Positions 1 through 8,405 of a stretch of DNA of 64,000 nt are shown here, piece by piece (position 1 is the stretch's first letter; every line of letters starts with the position of its first letter). The position numbers and the translations under genes are program-made. The notes beneath the pieces were generated by a model. The model searched no databases. It was not told the origin of the DNA and worked only from the letters and a program-made list of their open reading frames with translations. The stretch is from JACNIZ01 sp964344765 (GTDB lineage: Bacteria; Planctomycetota; UBA1135), in the NCBI GenBank assembly GCA_964344765.1, contig CAYFOM010000013.1, positions 37,469 to 101,468 on the forward strand. Direction: 5' to 3'.

Positions 1-393
1 GCGGATGCGTTGCTCGCCAGCATGGAAGAGCTGTTAGAGATCTTGCCCGATTCGGATCAGCAGCAACAGCAACAACAAAACCCCTCGCAAGGCCAAAGCA
101 ACGGACAAAGCAAGCAAGATGGCCCGCCCGAGCAGCAAGACGCGCCACTCCCTCACGATAATGAGCAAATGGATGGCAACGCCGGCGACTACGAAAACGG
201 CGAGAACGAAGACGCAGAAGACTTGCCCGAGAACCAAGTGCTGCCGATCTTCATGAAGCCCGGCCAGGGCGGAGCATGGGGTCACTTGCCCCCGCGCTTG
301 CAGCAAACGTTGGAAAACGCGCAAGCCGAAGACTTGCCGTTGCGCTACCGCAACTTGCTCGAGCAGTACTACCGCAAGTCCAACGACAACTAA
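1..393 (+). CDS. Gln-rich protein, C-terminal fragment (5' end outside window)
   Basis: The reading frame is open from the first base, so the start lies upstream. The visible 130 residues begin with a short helix, then a poly-Gln and Gln/Asn/Asp/Glu-rich low-complexity stretch, and end in a conserved-looking block with WGHLPPRLQQTL and LPLRYRNLLEQYYRK. I have met this WGxLP...YR.L.E.YYR tail at the C-terminus of uncharacterised planctomycete-type proteins, often near MoxR/VWA genes; that is recollection, not a search. No catalytic motif is visible. Function is unknown. It converges on the carbonic anhydrase gene, leaving only 18 bases between the two stops. Confidence 0.75.
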   Translation, partial: ADALLASMEELLEILPDSDQQQQQQQNPSQGQSNGQSKQDGPPEQQDAPLPHDNEQMDGNAGDYENGENEDAEDLPENQVLPIFMKPGQGGAWGHLPPRLQQTLENAQAEDLPLRYRNLLEQYYRKSNDN

Positions 394-411
394 GAGCTGC
401 CGACCGCAGCC

Positions 412-951
412 TTACAAATAAGACTGCGCCTGCTCAATGTAGTGCGGCACCGAGTGAGCCATGAAGGCCAACTCTTTGTCGCTGATTTCGCGAATGATTT
501 TGGCGGGAACACCGGCGACCAAAGTACGCGGCGGCACTTCAAAGTTTTCGCGCACAACCGCACCGGCGGCAATCACCGCGCCGTCGCCGATTTTGGCACC
601 GCCCAACACGGTGGCGCCCATTCCGATCAACACGCCGTCGCCGATGGAAGCCCCGTGCACAGTGGCGCTATGACCAATGGTGCAATCGCTGCCGATGGTT
701 TGCGGAACGTCCACATCACAGTGAATGCAGCAGTTGTCTTGCACGTTGGTACGGGCACCGATGGTGATCGGCGCATCGTCACCGCGAATGGTGACGTTAA
801 ACCAAACGGTCACGCCTTCGCCTAAGTTGACGTCGCCGATGACCATCGCATCGTAAGCGACGATTGCGCCGCCGGGAACTTTGCGCATCAGGCCTTTGGG
901 CGGCAGCGGGAAGACGTCTTCCGTGGAGTTGGGATTGGAGCCGGGAGTCAT
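412..951 (-). CDS. gamma-class carbonic anhydrase-like hexapeptide protein (YrdA/PaaY type)
   Basis: The 179-residue protein has the left-handed beta-helix hexapeptide pattern typical of the gamma carbonic anhydrase/YrdA family. The three metal-binding His positions are visible: CCIHCD, then IGHSATVHG. Members bind zinc or iron and are cytoplasmic trimers; some hydrate CO2, many have no proven activity. I start it at ATG 951, giving MTPGSNPN, because the longer open frame upstream lacks family similarity and overlaps the CPBP gene. It is last in the thiS-thiG-CPBP run, 23 bases after the previous stop, so probably cotranscribed. Substrate is uncertain. Confidence 0.88.
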   Translation of the reverse strand: MTPGSNPNSTEDVFPLPPKGLMRKVPGGAIVAYDAMVIGDVNLGEGVTVWFNVTIRGDDAPITIGARTNVQDNCCIHCDVDVPQTIGSDCTIGHSATVHGASIGDGVLIGMGATVLGGAKIGDGAVIAAGAVVRENFEVPPRTLVAGVPAKIIREISDKELAFMAHSVPHYIEQAQSYL

Positions 952-974
952 GGCGAAGAGTAGTTTTGCCGAGG

Positions 975-1769
975 CTAAAACGAGAGGTCGGTTAGCAGGA
1001 TGACGACGACTAGGTTGTGGATTTGGTGTATCACAACGGCGTCGGCCAATCGGGTGGAGCGCCAGCGTACCCACGCAAGGAACAAGCCCAAAACGAAAAC
1101 GGGTAGCCATACCGTCGGCGGGTGCAGCACGGTGAAAGCCAACGAGGTAAACAGAACCGCACGCGCCGGACCGAAGCCCGGGTGCTTGATCAGTGCACCC
1201 CATAAGTAATGGCGGAACAAGATTTCTTCCAACCACGGCACCAACACGATGACCAAAAGCAAGGCGCCGGCCAACGGCCAACCACTGAGATACTCGAGAC
1301 CGGAAACGACCTGCAGCGGCATTTCGATACCGGCGATGTCTTCGGTAACGATTCGATTGATCACCGCGACCAAAACCAGCACAGGCACAAATAAGCAGTA
1401 CGCCATGATCGGTTGGCGTCGCCAGGAAAACGGCAGTGCTTGCGGCCACCGCCGCGTGGTGATGCCGAGAATCAGCGCGGCTAAAACCAGCGCGATTGAC
1501 GTCGAAAGCAACGGCGTGGCGTATTCACTGAGGTCCGGCCAAAACCGCTGCAGGAACCACGGCATTGCCGTTGGTGCAAGCAGCAGAAACATCAACAGTC
1601 CAAACAAGCCCGGGTTGGGCATGCGCACGGCCTGCTTTTCATCGGCGCCGGGTTCGTCGACGGCACCTGGGTCGTACATCAGGTTCAGCATTGCCACCAT
1701 CAACATTCCAATGCCGGCTAAAAACGGCAGCGCAATGAACACCTTGAGGATGGCGATGAATAGATCCAT
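975..1769 (-). CDS. CPBP-family intramembrane metalloprotease (CAAX-like)
   Basis: This 264-residue polytopic membrane protein has about seven hydrophobic segments. It carries the family signature LEEILFRHYLWG (EExxxR), followed later by the HP and H-containing membrane motifs FTVLHPPTVWLP and VIHQIHNL, which supply the remaining catalytic or metal positions in the Abi/CPBP fold. Bacterial members are usually of unknown substrate; some process peptides or prenylated proteins. Its ATG overlaps the thiG stop by one base (TAATG), so translation is probably coupled, although no thiamine role is known for this family. Confidence 0.88.
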   Translation of the reverse strand: MDLFIAILKVFIALPFLAGIGMLMVAMLNLMYDPGAVDEPGADEKQAVRMPNPGLFGLLMFLLLAPTAMPWFLQRFWPDLSEYATPLLSTSIALVLAALILGITTRRWPQALPFSWRRQPIMAYCLFVPVLVLVAVINRIVTEDIAGIEMPLQVVSGLEYLSGWPLAGALLLVIVLVPWLEEILFRHYLWGALIKHPGFGPARAVLFTSLAFTVLHPPTVWLPVFVLGLFLAWVRWRSTRLADAVVIHQIHNLVVVILLTDLSF

Positions 1770-2659
1770 TAGGCGCTTCCTGCTGGCGCGGTTTGCTGTT
1801 CGGGTGCGGGTGCGGCCGACGGCGTAATCAAGCCTTCACTGGGCGAACTGGCCGACGCGTACATGCGCTTGGCAATGCGTCCGGCGCGATAGCTGTCGTA
1901 TCCGGCCCAACATGCGTCGCGCACCGCCCGCGCCATCCGAATCGGATCGGCGGCTTGAGCTACAGCAGTGTTCAGCAACACGCCGTCGGCACCTAGTTCC
2001 ATCGCTACTGCAACATCGCTTGCCGAACCGACACCGGCGTCGAGCAAAATCGGCACATTGGCTTGCTCGATGATCAAGCGAATGTTCAACGGATTCAAAA
2101 TGCCTTGGCCACTTCCAATCGGGCTACCTAAGGGCATCACTGCAGTTGCTCCCGCTTCTTCCAATCGCTTTGCTAAGCGCACATCATCGCTGGTGTAAAC
2201 CAAAACGGTGAAGCCTTCGCTAACCAACGTTTCGGTGGCGCGCAAAGTATCGACGGGATCCGGCAGCAAAGTCTTTTGATCGCCCAACACTTCCAGCTTG
2301 ACCAAATCGGTTTCCAGCATTTCGCGCGCTAAGCGGCAAGTGCGCACCGCAGTTTGGTAATCAAAGCAACCCGCCGTATTCGGCAGCAGCGTGTACTTGG
2401 CCGGATCGATGAAATCGAGAAAGCGCTGCCCAGGCTGCTCGTCCTCGGGAATTCGGCGTACAGCAACGGTGACGCAATCGGTGCCGGATTCCTCCAGCGC
2501 ATCACGCATTTGCTCATAGTTGGCGTATTTGCCGGTGCCCAGGATTAGGCGCGATTGCAGCGTGAATTTTCCTAGCTGCAGAGGTTCGGTGCGTGCGTTT
2601 TCGGACACGGGATTGGGATGTGCTTGGAGTGCGGGGAATGGGCGATCAACCACCGCCAA
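1769..2659 (-). CDS. thiG: thiazole synthase
   Basis: ThiG builds the thiazole phosphate half of thiamine from DXP, dehydroglycine and ThiS thiocarboxylate. The TIM-barrel sequence is clear: the N-terminal LQSRLILGTGKY, the Schiff-base lysine in DLVKLEVLGD, the phosphate-binding GSPIGSGQGI and LLDAGVGSASD, and LLNTAVAQAADP. At 296 residues it is about 40 longer than most ThiG proteins, through an unconserved N-terminus and a Pro/Ala-rich tail. The ATG lies 14 bases inside thiS, consistent with a thiS-thiG translationally coupled pair. Confidence 0.96.
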   Translation of the reverse strand: MAVVDRPFPALQAHPNPVSENARTEPLQLGKFTLQSRLILGTGKYANYEQMRDALEESGTDCVTVAVRRIPEDEQPGQRFLDFIDPAKYTLLPNTAGCFDYQTAVRTCRLAREMLETDLVKLEVLGDQKTLLPDPVDTLRATETLVSEGFTVLVYTSDDVRLAKRLEEAGATAVMPLGSPIGSGQGILNPLNIRLIIEQANVPILLDAGVGSASDVAVAMELGADGVLLNTAVAQAADPIRMARAVRDACWAGYDSYRAGRIAKRMYASASSPSEGLITPSAAPAPEQQTAPAGSA

Positions 2660-2885
2660 CTAGGCGCACGACTTCAATTTGGTCGTTCGGTTCGATCAGC
2701 GTGGTGGCATGATCCGCCTTGCGGACGACGTCGCCGTTTCGCTCGACGGCAACACCGGGGCCGGTGGCGTCGAGCTCGCCCAAAAGTTGCGCAACTGTTA
2801 AATCGGCTCGCCACGGCTGGCTTCGGCTATTGAGCTGAAACTCGGCGGTGGCTTCGGGAGGCGTCGAGGAAGATGGCTGCGGCAT
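2646..2885 (-). CDS. thiS: sulfur carrier protein ThiS
   Basis: This 79-residue ubiquitin-like protein ends in VRLVGGG, giving the C-terminal Gly-Gly that is adenylated and converted to a thiocarboxylate. The core has the usual features: ALVERNGDVV-like strand (VAVERNGDVVRKADHATT) and IEPNDQIEVVRLVGGG. The N-terminal 15 residues are Ser/Thr/Pro-rich and longer than usual; an internal start is possible. It is the first gene of the minus-strand operon with thiG. Neither ThiF nor ThiO/ThiH is in the window. Confidence 0.93.
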   Translation of the reverse strand: MPQPSSSTPPEATAEFQLNSRSQPWRADLTVAQLLGELDATGPGVAVERNGDVVRKADHATTLIEPNDQIEVVRLVGGG

Positions 2886-2937
2886 TGGACCCTTGGCAAG
2901 ATTCTAGAATTTCGGGGCTACATCGGGAACCTGTTAA

Positions 2938-2965
2938 TTGCCGCTCTCGGTCTTGCTGCTATCAT
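2938..2965 (+). promoter_or_regulatory. candidate sigma70 promoter for nusA operon
   Basis: TTGCCG (2938-2943) and TATCAT (2960-2965) are separated by 16 bases and point toward nusA, which begins about 200 bases downstream. The match is 4/6 and 5/6 to the consensus. It would create a long structured leader. Other boxes are possible. Confidence 0.35.
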
Positions 2966-2975
2966 ATCTCCCCCA

Positions 2976-2995
2976 GAATCGTCACCTGACGGTTC
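2976..2995 (+). other. hairpin in nusA leader
   Basis: GAATCGTC and GACGGTTC form an 8-base-pair stem (one G-U) around the tetraloop ACCT. It would lie at the very 5' end of a transcript started from the candidate promoter just upstream. Confidence 0.4.
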
Positions 2996-3055
2996 GATAG
3001 GTGGATCACTCGATCCCCGGCAGGGTTCCGGTTTTTCGCGGTCGGCCGCGATCAT

Positions 3056-3087
3056 CGGGTGTGCAGCCAGCTGCGCACCCGTTTTTG
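3056..3087 (+). terminator. intrinsic terminator or attenuator in nusA leader
   Basis: CGGGTGTGCAGC (3056-3067) pairs with GCTGCGCACCCG (3070-3081) with one G-U, and five T follow directly. It stands in the plus orientation between the divergent thiS gene and nusA, with no upstream plus-strand gene to terminate. It therefore most likely attenuates the nusA-infB transcript. Autoregulation of nusA by leader termination is known in E. coli. Confidence 0.6.
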
Positions 3088-3162
3088 TTGGCCTGACATA
3101 CCGTCGCCGAAGCTCTATCGAACCGCCTAAGGCGTTTTGGGACAACCACTTAAAGCACTGCC

Positions 3163-4290
3163 ATGCGTAAAGAAGAAGTCCTGCGAATGATCGACGCGAT
3201 CCACCGTGATCGCGGTGTGGATCGAGAGATCCTGTTCACTGCGCTAGAAGAGGCTCTCACCATGGCTACGCGCAAGCGCATGGGAGTCGAAGCCGGCTTC
3301 GATGTGCGCATTGATCGCCGTAACGGTCAGATCTCACTAGAGATGCCGAATGGCGAGGTCGCATTCCCGTCGGCCGAAGAATTAGGCCGCATTGCTGCGC
3401 AAACCACCAAGCAGGTTTTCATGCAGAAAATCCGCGAGGCAGAGCGCGACAAGGTCTACGGCCAATTCGAAACCCAAGTCGGTTCGGTGGTTGCCGCCGT
3501 GGTCCACAAGATTGAAGGACCGAACATCATCTTGATGTTGAACGGCAAAAACGAAGCGCTGCTGCCGCGTTCCGAACGCATCTTGAGCGAGCGCTTGCAC
3601 GTCGGCGATCGGTTGCGCGTCTTGGTCAAAGAGGTGCGCAAAGAAGGATCGCGCGTGGTGATCATTGCTTCGCGTCGCGACGAGCGGTTCGTCCAGAAGC
3701 TGTTCGAAGTCGAAATCCCGGAGATCCAAGAAGGATTGGTCCGCGTCATGCGCGTTGCGCGCGATGCCGGCTATCGTTCGAAGGTCGCGGTTTATTCGAT
3801 GGACCCTCGCGTCGACGCCATCGGCAGCTGCCTTGGTGTACGCGGTACCCGCATCCGCAACATTAACGATGAGCTCGGTCAGGAAAAGATCGACATCATC
3901 GGTTGGAGCGATTCGCTGGAAGAATTGGTGCAGAACTCGCTGAAGCCGGCCAAGGACATTGCCCTCGAGCACATTTTCCCCGATGAAGACTCGATGTCGG
4001 TGTTTGTACTGGTCAGCGACGAGCAAAAGCCACTGGCAATCGGCGTCGGCGGCCGCAACGTGCGGTTGGCGTCGAAAATCGTCGGCTGGGAGATCGAGAT
4101 TAAGACTCCTGCCGAATACGAAGCAGAATTGCTGGCCGAAGGTCAGTACATCGAGGAAGAAGGTCAACCCCAAGACACGCCACCAGCTTCTGAAGAGGCC
4201 TCCGGTGACGCCGATGCGGTCGAGTCTGCTGCGACTCCCGAAGGCGATGCGGAGCCCGAGTCCAAAGTAGGAAGCCCGGAGGAGAACTAA
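3163..4290 (+). CDS. nusA: transcription termination/antitermination protein NusA
   Basis: The 375-residue protein has the NusA order: N-terminal RNA polymerase-binding domain (about 1-125), S1 domain (about 130-200, GSVVAAVVHKIEGPNIILML), then two KH domains (about 215-340, with DPRVDAIGSCLGVRGTRI and IGVGGRNVRLASKI), and an acidic Pro/Glu/Asp tail. It lacks the extra C-terminal repeats of E. coli NusA, as in most bacteria. It controls pausing, Rho-dependent and intrinsic termination and rRNA antitermination. infB follows after four bases. The usual upstream rimP is absent from this locus. Confidence 0.97.
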   Translation: MRKEEVLRMIDAIHRDRGVDREILFTALEEALTMATRKRMGVEAGFDVRIDRRNGQISLEMPNGEVAFPSAEELGRIAAQTTKQVFMQKIREAERDKVYGQFETQVGSVVAAVVHKIEGPNIILMLNGKNEALLPRSERILSERLHVGDRLRVLVKEVRKEGSRVVIIASRRDERFVQKLFEVEIPEIQEGLVRVMRVARDAGYRSKVAVYSMDPRVDAIGSCLGVRGTRIRNINDELGQEKIDIIGWSDSLEELVQNSLKPAKDIALEHIFPDEDSMSVFVLVSDEQKPLAIGVGGRNVRLASKIVGWEIEIKTPAEYEAELLAEGQYIEEEGQPQDTPPASEEASGDADAVESAATPEGDAEPESKVGSPEEN

Positions 4291-4297
4291 AGCTTTG
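4277..4297 (+). promoter_or_regulatory. Shine-Dalgarno site fixing the TTG start of infB
   Basis: GGAGG at about 4278-4283, inside the last codons of nusA, lies a proper distance before TTG at 4295 and decides that start. It is one of the few strong ribosome binding sites in the window. Confidence 0.6.
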
Positions 4298-7150
4298 AGC
4301 AAAGTAAAAGTTTTTACGCTAGCAAAGCAATTCGGCTACAAGTCGGCGGAGTTCGTCGACATCTTGCACAACATTGGCTTCCCGGTCAGCTCTTACCAGG
4401 CATCGGTTGAAGAGTGGGACGTGCCGATCATTGAAGAACGGCTGCGCAAAGGCGGCTTGCTGAAGTCGGAAGGCGGCGAAGACGCCGGCTCCTCCGATGG
4501 TGGTAAGAAGAAAGAAGGTGGCGGTGGACCGCTGTCTTTTGCCGACATTGCTGCGCAGATGGAAGCCTCGACTCAGGCGACGGCCGAAGAGCCGGAAGCC
4601 GTGGTCGAACCTGAACCGGAACCAGAGCCCGCACCGGAACCAGCACCTGAACCCGAGGTAGCTGAGGTCGAGCCTGTTGCCGAAGTCGTCGAAGAGCCCG
4701 AACCGGCTCCGGTGGCAGAGGTTCAAGAACCTGCCGCGGAAGAAGTCGCCGAGGAGGTGGCCGAACCCGAGGCAGTAGAAGAGCCGGCACCCGTTGAGCC
4801 GCCGACTCCCGCCCCGACGCCGACACCTTCCCCGCGTGGAGCCAAGATCATTGCTCCTCCCCGTGGTACAAAGAAGTCCGCTAAGGAAAGCGCGCCTGAG
4901 CCGGCGCCCGCTGCAGAAGCTGGCGAGCCAAAGCCGGCTGCTGCCAAAGAAGCTCCGGCCGCTGCCGAGCCGCCGACTCCCAAGCCCGCCCCCACTCCTA
5001 AGCCGGCTGCCGCGAAGACCGCCGACAAAGGTGGTGCTAAGGGTGACGGCAAGAGAAAGGGCAAAGGCAAAGGCGGCGACGCCAAAACTGCTGCTCCATC
5101 CCGTCAGGCTCCCACGCCGAAGCCGAAGCGCGCTGCCCGCAAGGTCGGCAAGATCGACTTGGCCGCATTGGGCTTGATCAAGTCGCAACACGAAGAGAAG
5201 AAGCGCTCGACGACCTTCTCCGATATTCGTGACCGCGTCGCGTCTACGCGGCGTGAACAGCGCACCCGTCAACGCGAAGCGATGCGCGCCCGTCGTCAGG
5301 GCAAGGTCGGACCGAAGAAGGTCTCCACCGTTGCTCGTAAGAAGGACGTGGTTCTACAGTCACCGGTCACGGTGAAAGGCTTCTCCACCGCCACCGGTAT
5401 CAGCGCCAACGACGTGGTTCGCAAGCTGATGCAGATGGGCGTGATGGCCAGCTTCAACGCCACTCTAGAGGCCGATGCAGTGGAACTGCTCGCCGATGAG
5501 ATGGACATCAACATCCAGTACCGCGAAGAGGCGGACATCGAGAAGGAGTTGATGGAAGAGGTCATGGCCAACCGTAAGGCGGTCGATGACTCGACTCTGG
5601 CACCGCGCCAACCAGTCATTGCCTTCCTCGGTCACGTCGACCACGGTAAGACCTCGCTGATTGACGTCATTCGTGAATCGCGGGTGGCCGGCAAAGAAGC
5701 CGGCGGCATTACTCAGCATGTCGGCGCCTACATGGTGAAGCTTCCTTCCGGCCAAGGCATGACCATTTTGGATACGCCGGGTCACAAGGCATTCACTGAA
5801 ATGCGCAAGCGTGGTGCAAGCACCACCGACATCGTCGTGTTGGTTGTGGCGGCCGATGACGGCGTGATGCCGCAAACCGAAGAAGCCATCTCGCACGCCA
5901 AGGCTGCGGGAACTCCGGTTGTAGTTGCGATTAACAAGATCGACGCCACCGGCGCCAACCCCGAGCACGTCAAGTCGCAGCTCGCCAACTTGGGCTTGCA
6001 GCCCGAGGATTGGGGCGGCGAAACCGGCATGATCGAGGTCTCGGCACTGCGCAAGCAAAACATTGACGCACTACTTGAGCGCGTCTTGCTGGAAGCCGAA
6101 GTGTTGGACCTCAAAGCCCACGCCCGCGGCGATGCACTGGGCACCATCTTGGAAGCCAAGTTGGAAACCGGTCGCGGCAAGATGATCACCGTTTTGGTCC
6201 AAGACGGAACGCTTCGCGTCAAAGACGTGATGCTGGCCGGCCCGACCTACGGCAAGATCCGCCTGATGTTCGACCACAACGGCAAGCCGGTGAAAACCGC
6301 TGGTCCGGCGACTCCGGTCGAGATCTCCGGTTTGGATGATCTTCCCGAAGTCGGCGACATGTTCTACGTGGTCAAAGACGCCAAAGCTGCCAAGCAGGTT
6401 GCTGAAAAGCGCTTGCTGCACAAGACCGAATTGATTCGCGCCAGCCAGTCGAAGATTTCGCTGTCGAACATCTTCGAGAAGATCGACGAAAGCCGTGCCA
6501 AGCACCTGCGTTTCGTCATCAAGGCCGACGTGCAAGGTTCGGTGGAAGTGTTGAAGAGCACGCTGAAAGAGCTGAGCACCGACGAGGTCATCATCGACAT
6601 CGTGCACTCGGCAGTGGGCGAGGTTTCCGAAACCGACGTCACCTTGGCGCAAACCGCCGAGGGCATCGTCATCGCATTCGGTGTCAACCCGGACGGCAAA
6701 GCCAAGCGCGCCGCCGAGCGGGAGAACGTCGAAATTCGTCGCTACGATGTCATCTACGACTTGGTCGAAGATGTGCAGAAGGCGATCGAAGGTTTGCTGG
6801 CGCCCGACACGATGGAAGAAGAGTGCGGCCACGGCCAAGTACTCGAAGTGTTCCGCAGTTCGCGTTGGGGTTCCATTGCCGGTGTGCAAATCACCTCCGG
6901 TGTGGTGCGCCGCTCGAACAAGGTGCGCGTGATTCGCGACGGTCGCAAGATCTACGAATCGACCTTGTCTTCGCTGCGTCGCTTCAAAGACGACGTGCGC
7001 GAAGTGCTGGAAGGCAACGAGTGCGGTTTGAAGGTCGAGAACTTCGACGACATCAAGGCCGGCGACGAACTGGAGTTCATCGAGGTGGTCGAGAAAACGC
7101 GTTCACTGGAAGAGGTGCAAGCCGCTGCCGGTGAGGAAAGCGAGGCTTGA
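4295..7150 (+). CDS. infB: translation initiation factor IF-2
   Basis: IF-2 is the GTPase that brings fMet-tRNA to the 30S subunit and promotes subunit joining. The 951-residue product starts at TTG with the conserved VKVFTLAKQFGYKSAEFVDIL N-terminal helix-turn domain. A Pro/Glu/Ala/Lys-rich linker of about 250 residues follows, then the IF2N domain, the G domain (GHVDHGKTS near residue 447, DTPGH, NKID) and the beta-barrel and C-terminal fMet-binding domains. The linker is unusually repetitive (EPEPEPAPEPAPEPE and TPKPAPTPKP). It is cotranscribed with nusA and rbfA. Confidence 0.98.
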   Translation: MSKVKVFTLAKQFGYKSAEFVDILHNIGFPVSSYQASVEEWDVPIIEERLRKGGLLKSEGGEDAGSSDGGKKKEGGGGPLSFADIAAQMEASTQATAEEPEAVVEPEPEPEPAPEPAPEPEVAEVEPVAEVVEEPEPAPVAEVQEPAAEEVAEEVAEPEAVEEPAPVEPPTPAPTPTPSPRGAKIIAPPRGTKKSAKESAPEPAPAAEAGEPKPAAAKEAPAAAEPPTPKPAPTPKPAAAKTADKGGAKGDGKRKGKGKGGDAKTAAPSRQAPTPKPKRAARKVGKIDLAALGLIKSQHEEKKRSTTFSDIRDRVASTRREQRTRQREAMRARRQGKVGPKKVSTVARKKDVVLQSPVTVKGFSTATGISANDVVRKLMQMGVMASFNATLEADAVELLADEMDINIQYREEADIEKELMEEVMANRKAVDDSTLAPRQPVIAFLGHVDHGKTSLIDVIRESRVAGKEAGGITQHVGAYMVKLPSGQGMTILDTPGHKAFTEMRKRGASTTDIVVLVVAADDGVMPQTEEAISHAKAAGTPVVVAINKIDATGANPEHVKSQLANLGLQPEDWGGETGMIEVSALRKQNIDALLERVLLEAEVLDLKAHARGDALGTILEAKLETGRGKMITVLVQDGTLRVKDVMLAGPTYGKIRLMFDHNGKPVKTAGPATPVEISGLDDLPEVGDMFYVVKDAKAAKQVAEKRLLHKTELIRASQSKISLSNIFEKIDESRAKHLRFVIKADVQGSVEVLKSTLKELSTDEVIIDIVHSAVGEVSETDVTLAQTAEGIVIAFGVNPDGKAKRAAERENVEIRRYDVIYDLVEDVQKAIEGLLAPDTMEEECGHGQVLEVFRSSRWGSIAGVQITSGVVRRSNKVRVIRDGRKIYESTLSSLRRFKDDVREVLEGNECGLKVENFDDIKAGDELEFIEVVEKTRSLEEVQAAAGEESEA

Positions 7151-7187
7151 TCCGCAGCTCATCCGCAACGCTTGAAGCAAACGGTTC

Positions 7188-7583
7188 ATGGCAAACGAAC
7201 GGCGTAGGAAGCAGATCTCGCGGCGCATTCAAGCGACGTTGGCGAATCTGCTCATCTACCAGATGAAAGATCCGCGGGCGTCGTTCGTGACGATCACCGA
7301 GGTTGACATCAATCGCGATTTAAGCGTGGCCAAGGTGTATTGGTCGGCGCTGGATACCAAGGACCGCACCAAGATCGAGCACATGCTGAAGCATGCGCAT
7401 GGTTTTTTGCGCACCGAGGTTGCCCAAGCGTTGCAACTACGCACCGCGCCGGAGTTGAAGTTTTTGTACGACGAGCGCTTGGACCACGGGGCACGCATCG
7501 ACCAGATCCTGAGCGAGGTGTTGCCGCCGGAAGAACGTCAGGATGGTCCCCCGCCGGGCTTGGACGAGTTCTTGGATGACTGA
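7188..7583 (+). CDS. rbfA: ribosome-binding factor A
   Basis: The 131-residue KH-fold protein has the RbfA signature: RIQATLANLLIYQMKDPR at the N-terminus, the VTITEVDINRDLSVAKVYWS strand pair, and the LRTAPELKFLYDERLDHGARIDQIL block. RbfA assists late 30S maturation and 16S rRNA 5' end processing. It follows infB after 37 bases, the standard order. A short Pro/Asp-rich tail overlaps the start of the next gene. Confidence 0.96.
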   Translation: MANERRRKQISRRIQATLANLLIYQMKDPRASFVTITEVDINRDLSVAKVYWSALDTKDRTKIEHMLKHAHGFLRTEVAQALQLRTAPELKFLYDERLDHGARIDQILSEVLPPEERQDGPPPGLDEFLDD

Positions 7584-8319
7584 AGCACCGCGTCGGCTGC
7601 GCAGAGCCGAAGCGGTTCTGCAAAAACGCACCACCCGGTTATTGCTGGTGCTGGAACGGCCGGCCGACAACTTCAATGTGCAAGCGGTTCTGCGCACTGC
7701 CGAAGCCTTCGGTGTGCAACATGTTTGGATTGTCGATCATCAACGCACACCGGTGAAGTTAAGCAAGTCGGTGACCAAGGGCAGCTTTTTATGGCTGACG
7801 CTGCGCCGCTTTGATTCGCCGGATGCATGCGTGGATGCGTTGCTGCAAGAAGGCTGGGAGATTTGGAGTACCGACTTGTCGCCGCAAGCCAGCGAACTCA
7901 GCGCCGACAACGACCTCAGCCCGTTTCCGCCAAAAGTAGCTTTAGTCGTTGGTCGCGAATCCGACGGCGTCAGCAAAGTGGCACTGGAAGCATCGACGCG
8001 GCGATTGTTTTTGCCGATGCACGGCTTCACTGAAAGCTTCAACTTATCGGTGGCCACCGCGTTGATGCTGCAAAGGTGCTTTGACGCATGCCCAGAGTTA
8101 CACGGTGCGATGAGCGAAGAAGAGCGTGCGCAAGTGCGTTTAGATTGGTACCGACGCTTGGCGAAGTCGGAGCATCAGCTGCACGAATATGAAAAGTGGG
8201 TCGACAACCCGCCGTTACCGTTGGATACGGTTCGGCCGCCGGAAGAATTTCGTCGACCGCGCATGCCGAAGAAGTTGAAGCGCAAGATGGCGTCGAAGGA
8301 CTTGCCGGATCGCGAATAA
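7576..8319 (+). CDS. trmH: TrmH-family (SpoU) RNA 2'-O-methyltransferase
   Basis: The SPOUT knot motifs are all present in 247 residues: motif 1 NFNVQAVLRTAEAFGV, motif 2 VALVVGRESDGVS, and motif 3 LPMHGFTESFNLSVATALML, which forms the SAM-binding trefoil knot. The C-terminus is rich in Arg/Lys/Pro, as in enzymes that bind tRNA. It most resembles TrmH, which methylates G18 of tRNA, but a 23S rRNA target cannot be excluded. I start at ATG 7576, overlapping the rbfA stop by eight bases (ATGACTGA), because the longer frame adds only an rbfA shadow. Confidence 0.85.
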   Translation: MTEAPRRLRRAEAVLQKRTTRLLLVLERPADNFNVQAVLRTAEAFGVQHVWIVDHQRTPVKLSKSVTKGSFLWLTLRRFDSPDACVDALLQEGWEIWSTDLSPQASELSADNDLSPFPPKVALVVGRESDGVSKVALEASTRRLFLPMHGFTESFNLSVATALMLQRCFDACPELHGAMSEEERAQVRLDWYRRLAKSEHQLHEYEKWVDNPPLPLDTVRPPEEFRRPRMPKKLKRKMASKDLPDRE

Positions 8320-8405
8320 AAGCGCGCCGGGCACGGGATTTCTCATGCCCTGTTAGGATGGCTGGGCCTCCTTGGAACCAAGTTCCTTCCTAGACCCCAT
8401 CCCTC

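Noticed and set aside
58..80. CAG/CAA run as a microsatellite
   Set aside because: It lies in frame inside a poly-Gln coding stretch and mixes codons, so it is a protein feature rather than a simple repeat.
4590..4830. Pro-Glu-Pro-Ala repeat-like DNA within infB
   Set aside because: It is the ordinary low-complexity linker of IF-2 N-terminal regions, not a separate repeat element.
8320..8405. GGGCA...TGCCC and CTTGG-AA-CCAAG stems before the subtilase gene
   Set aside because: The stems are only five bases and lack a T-tract; I could not justify a terminator.
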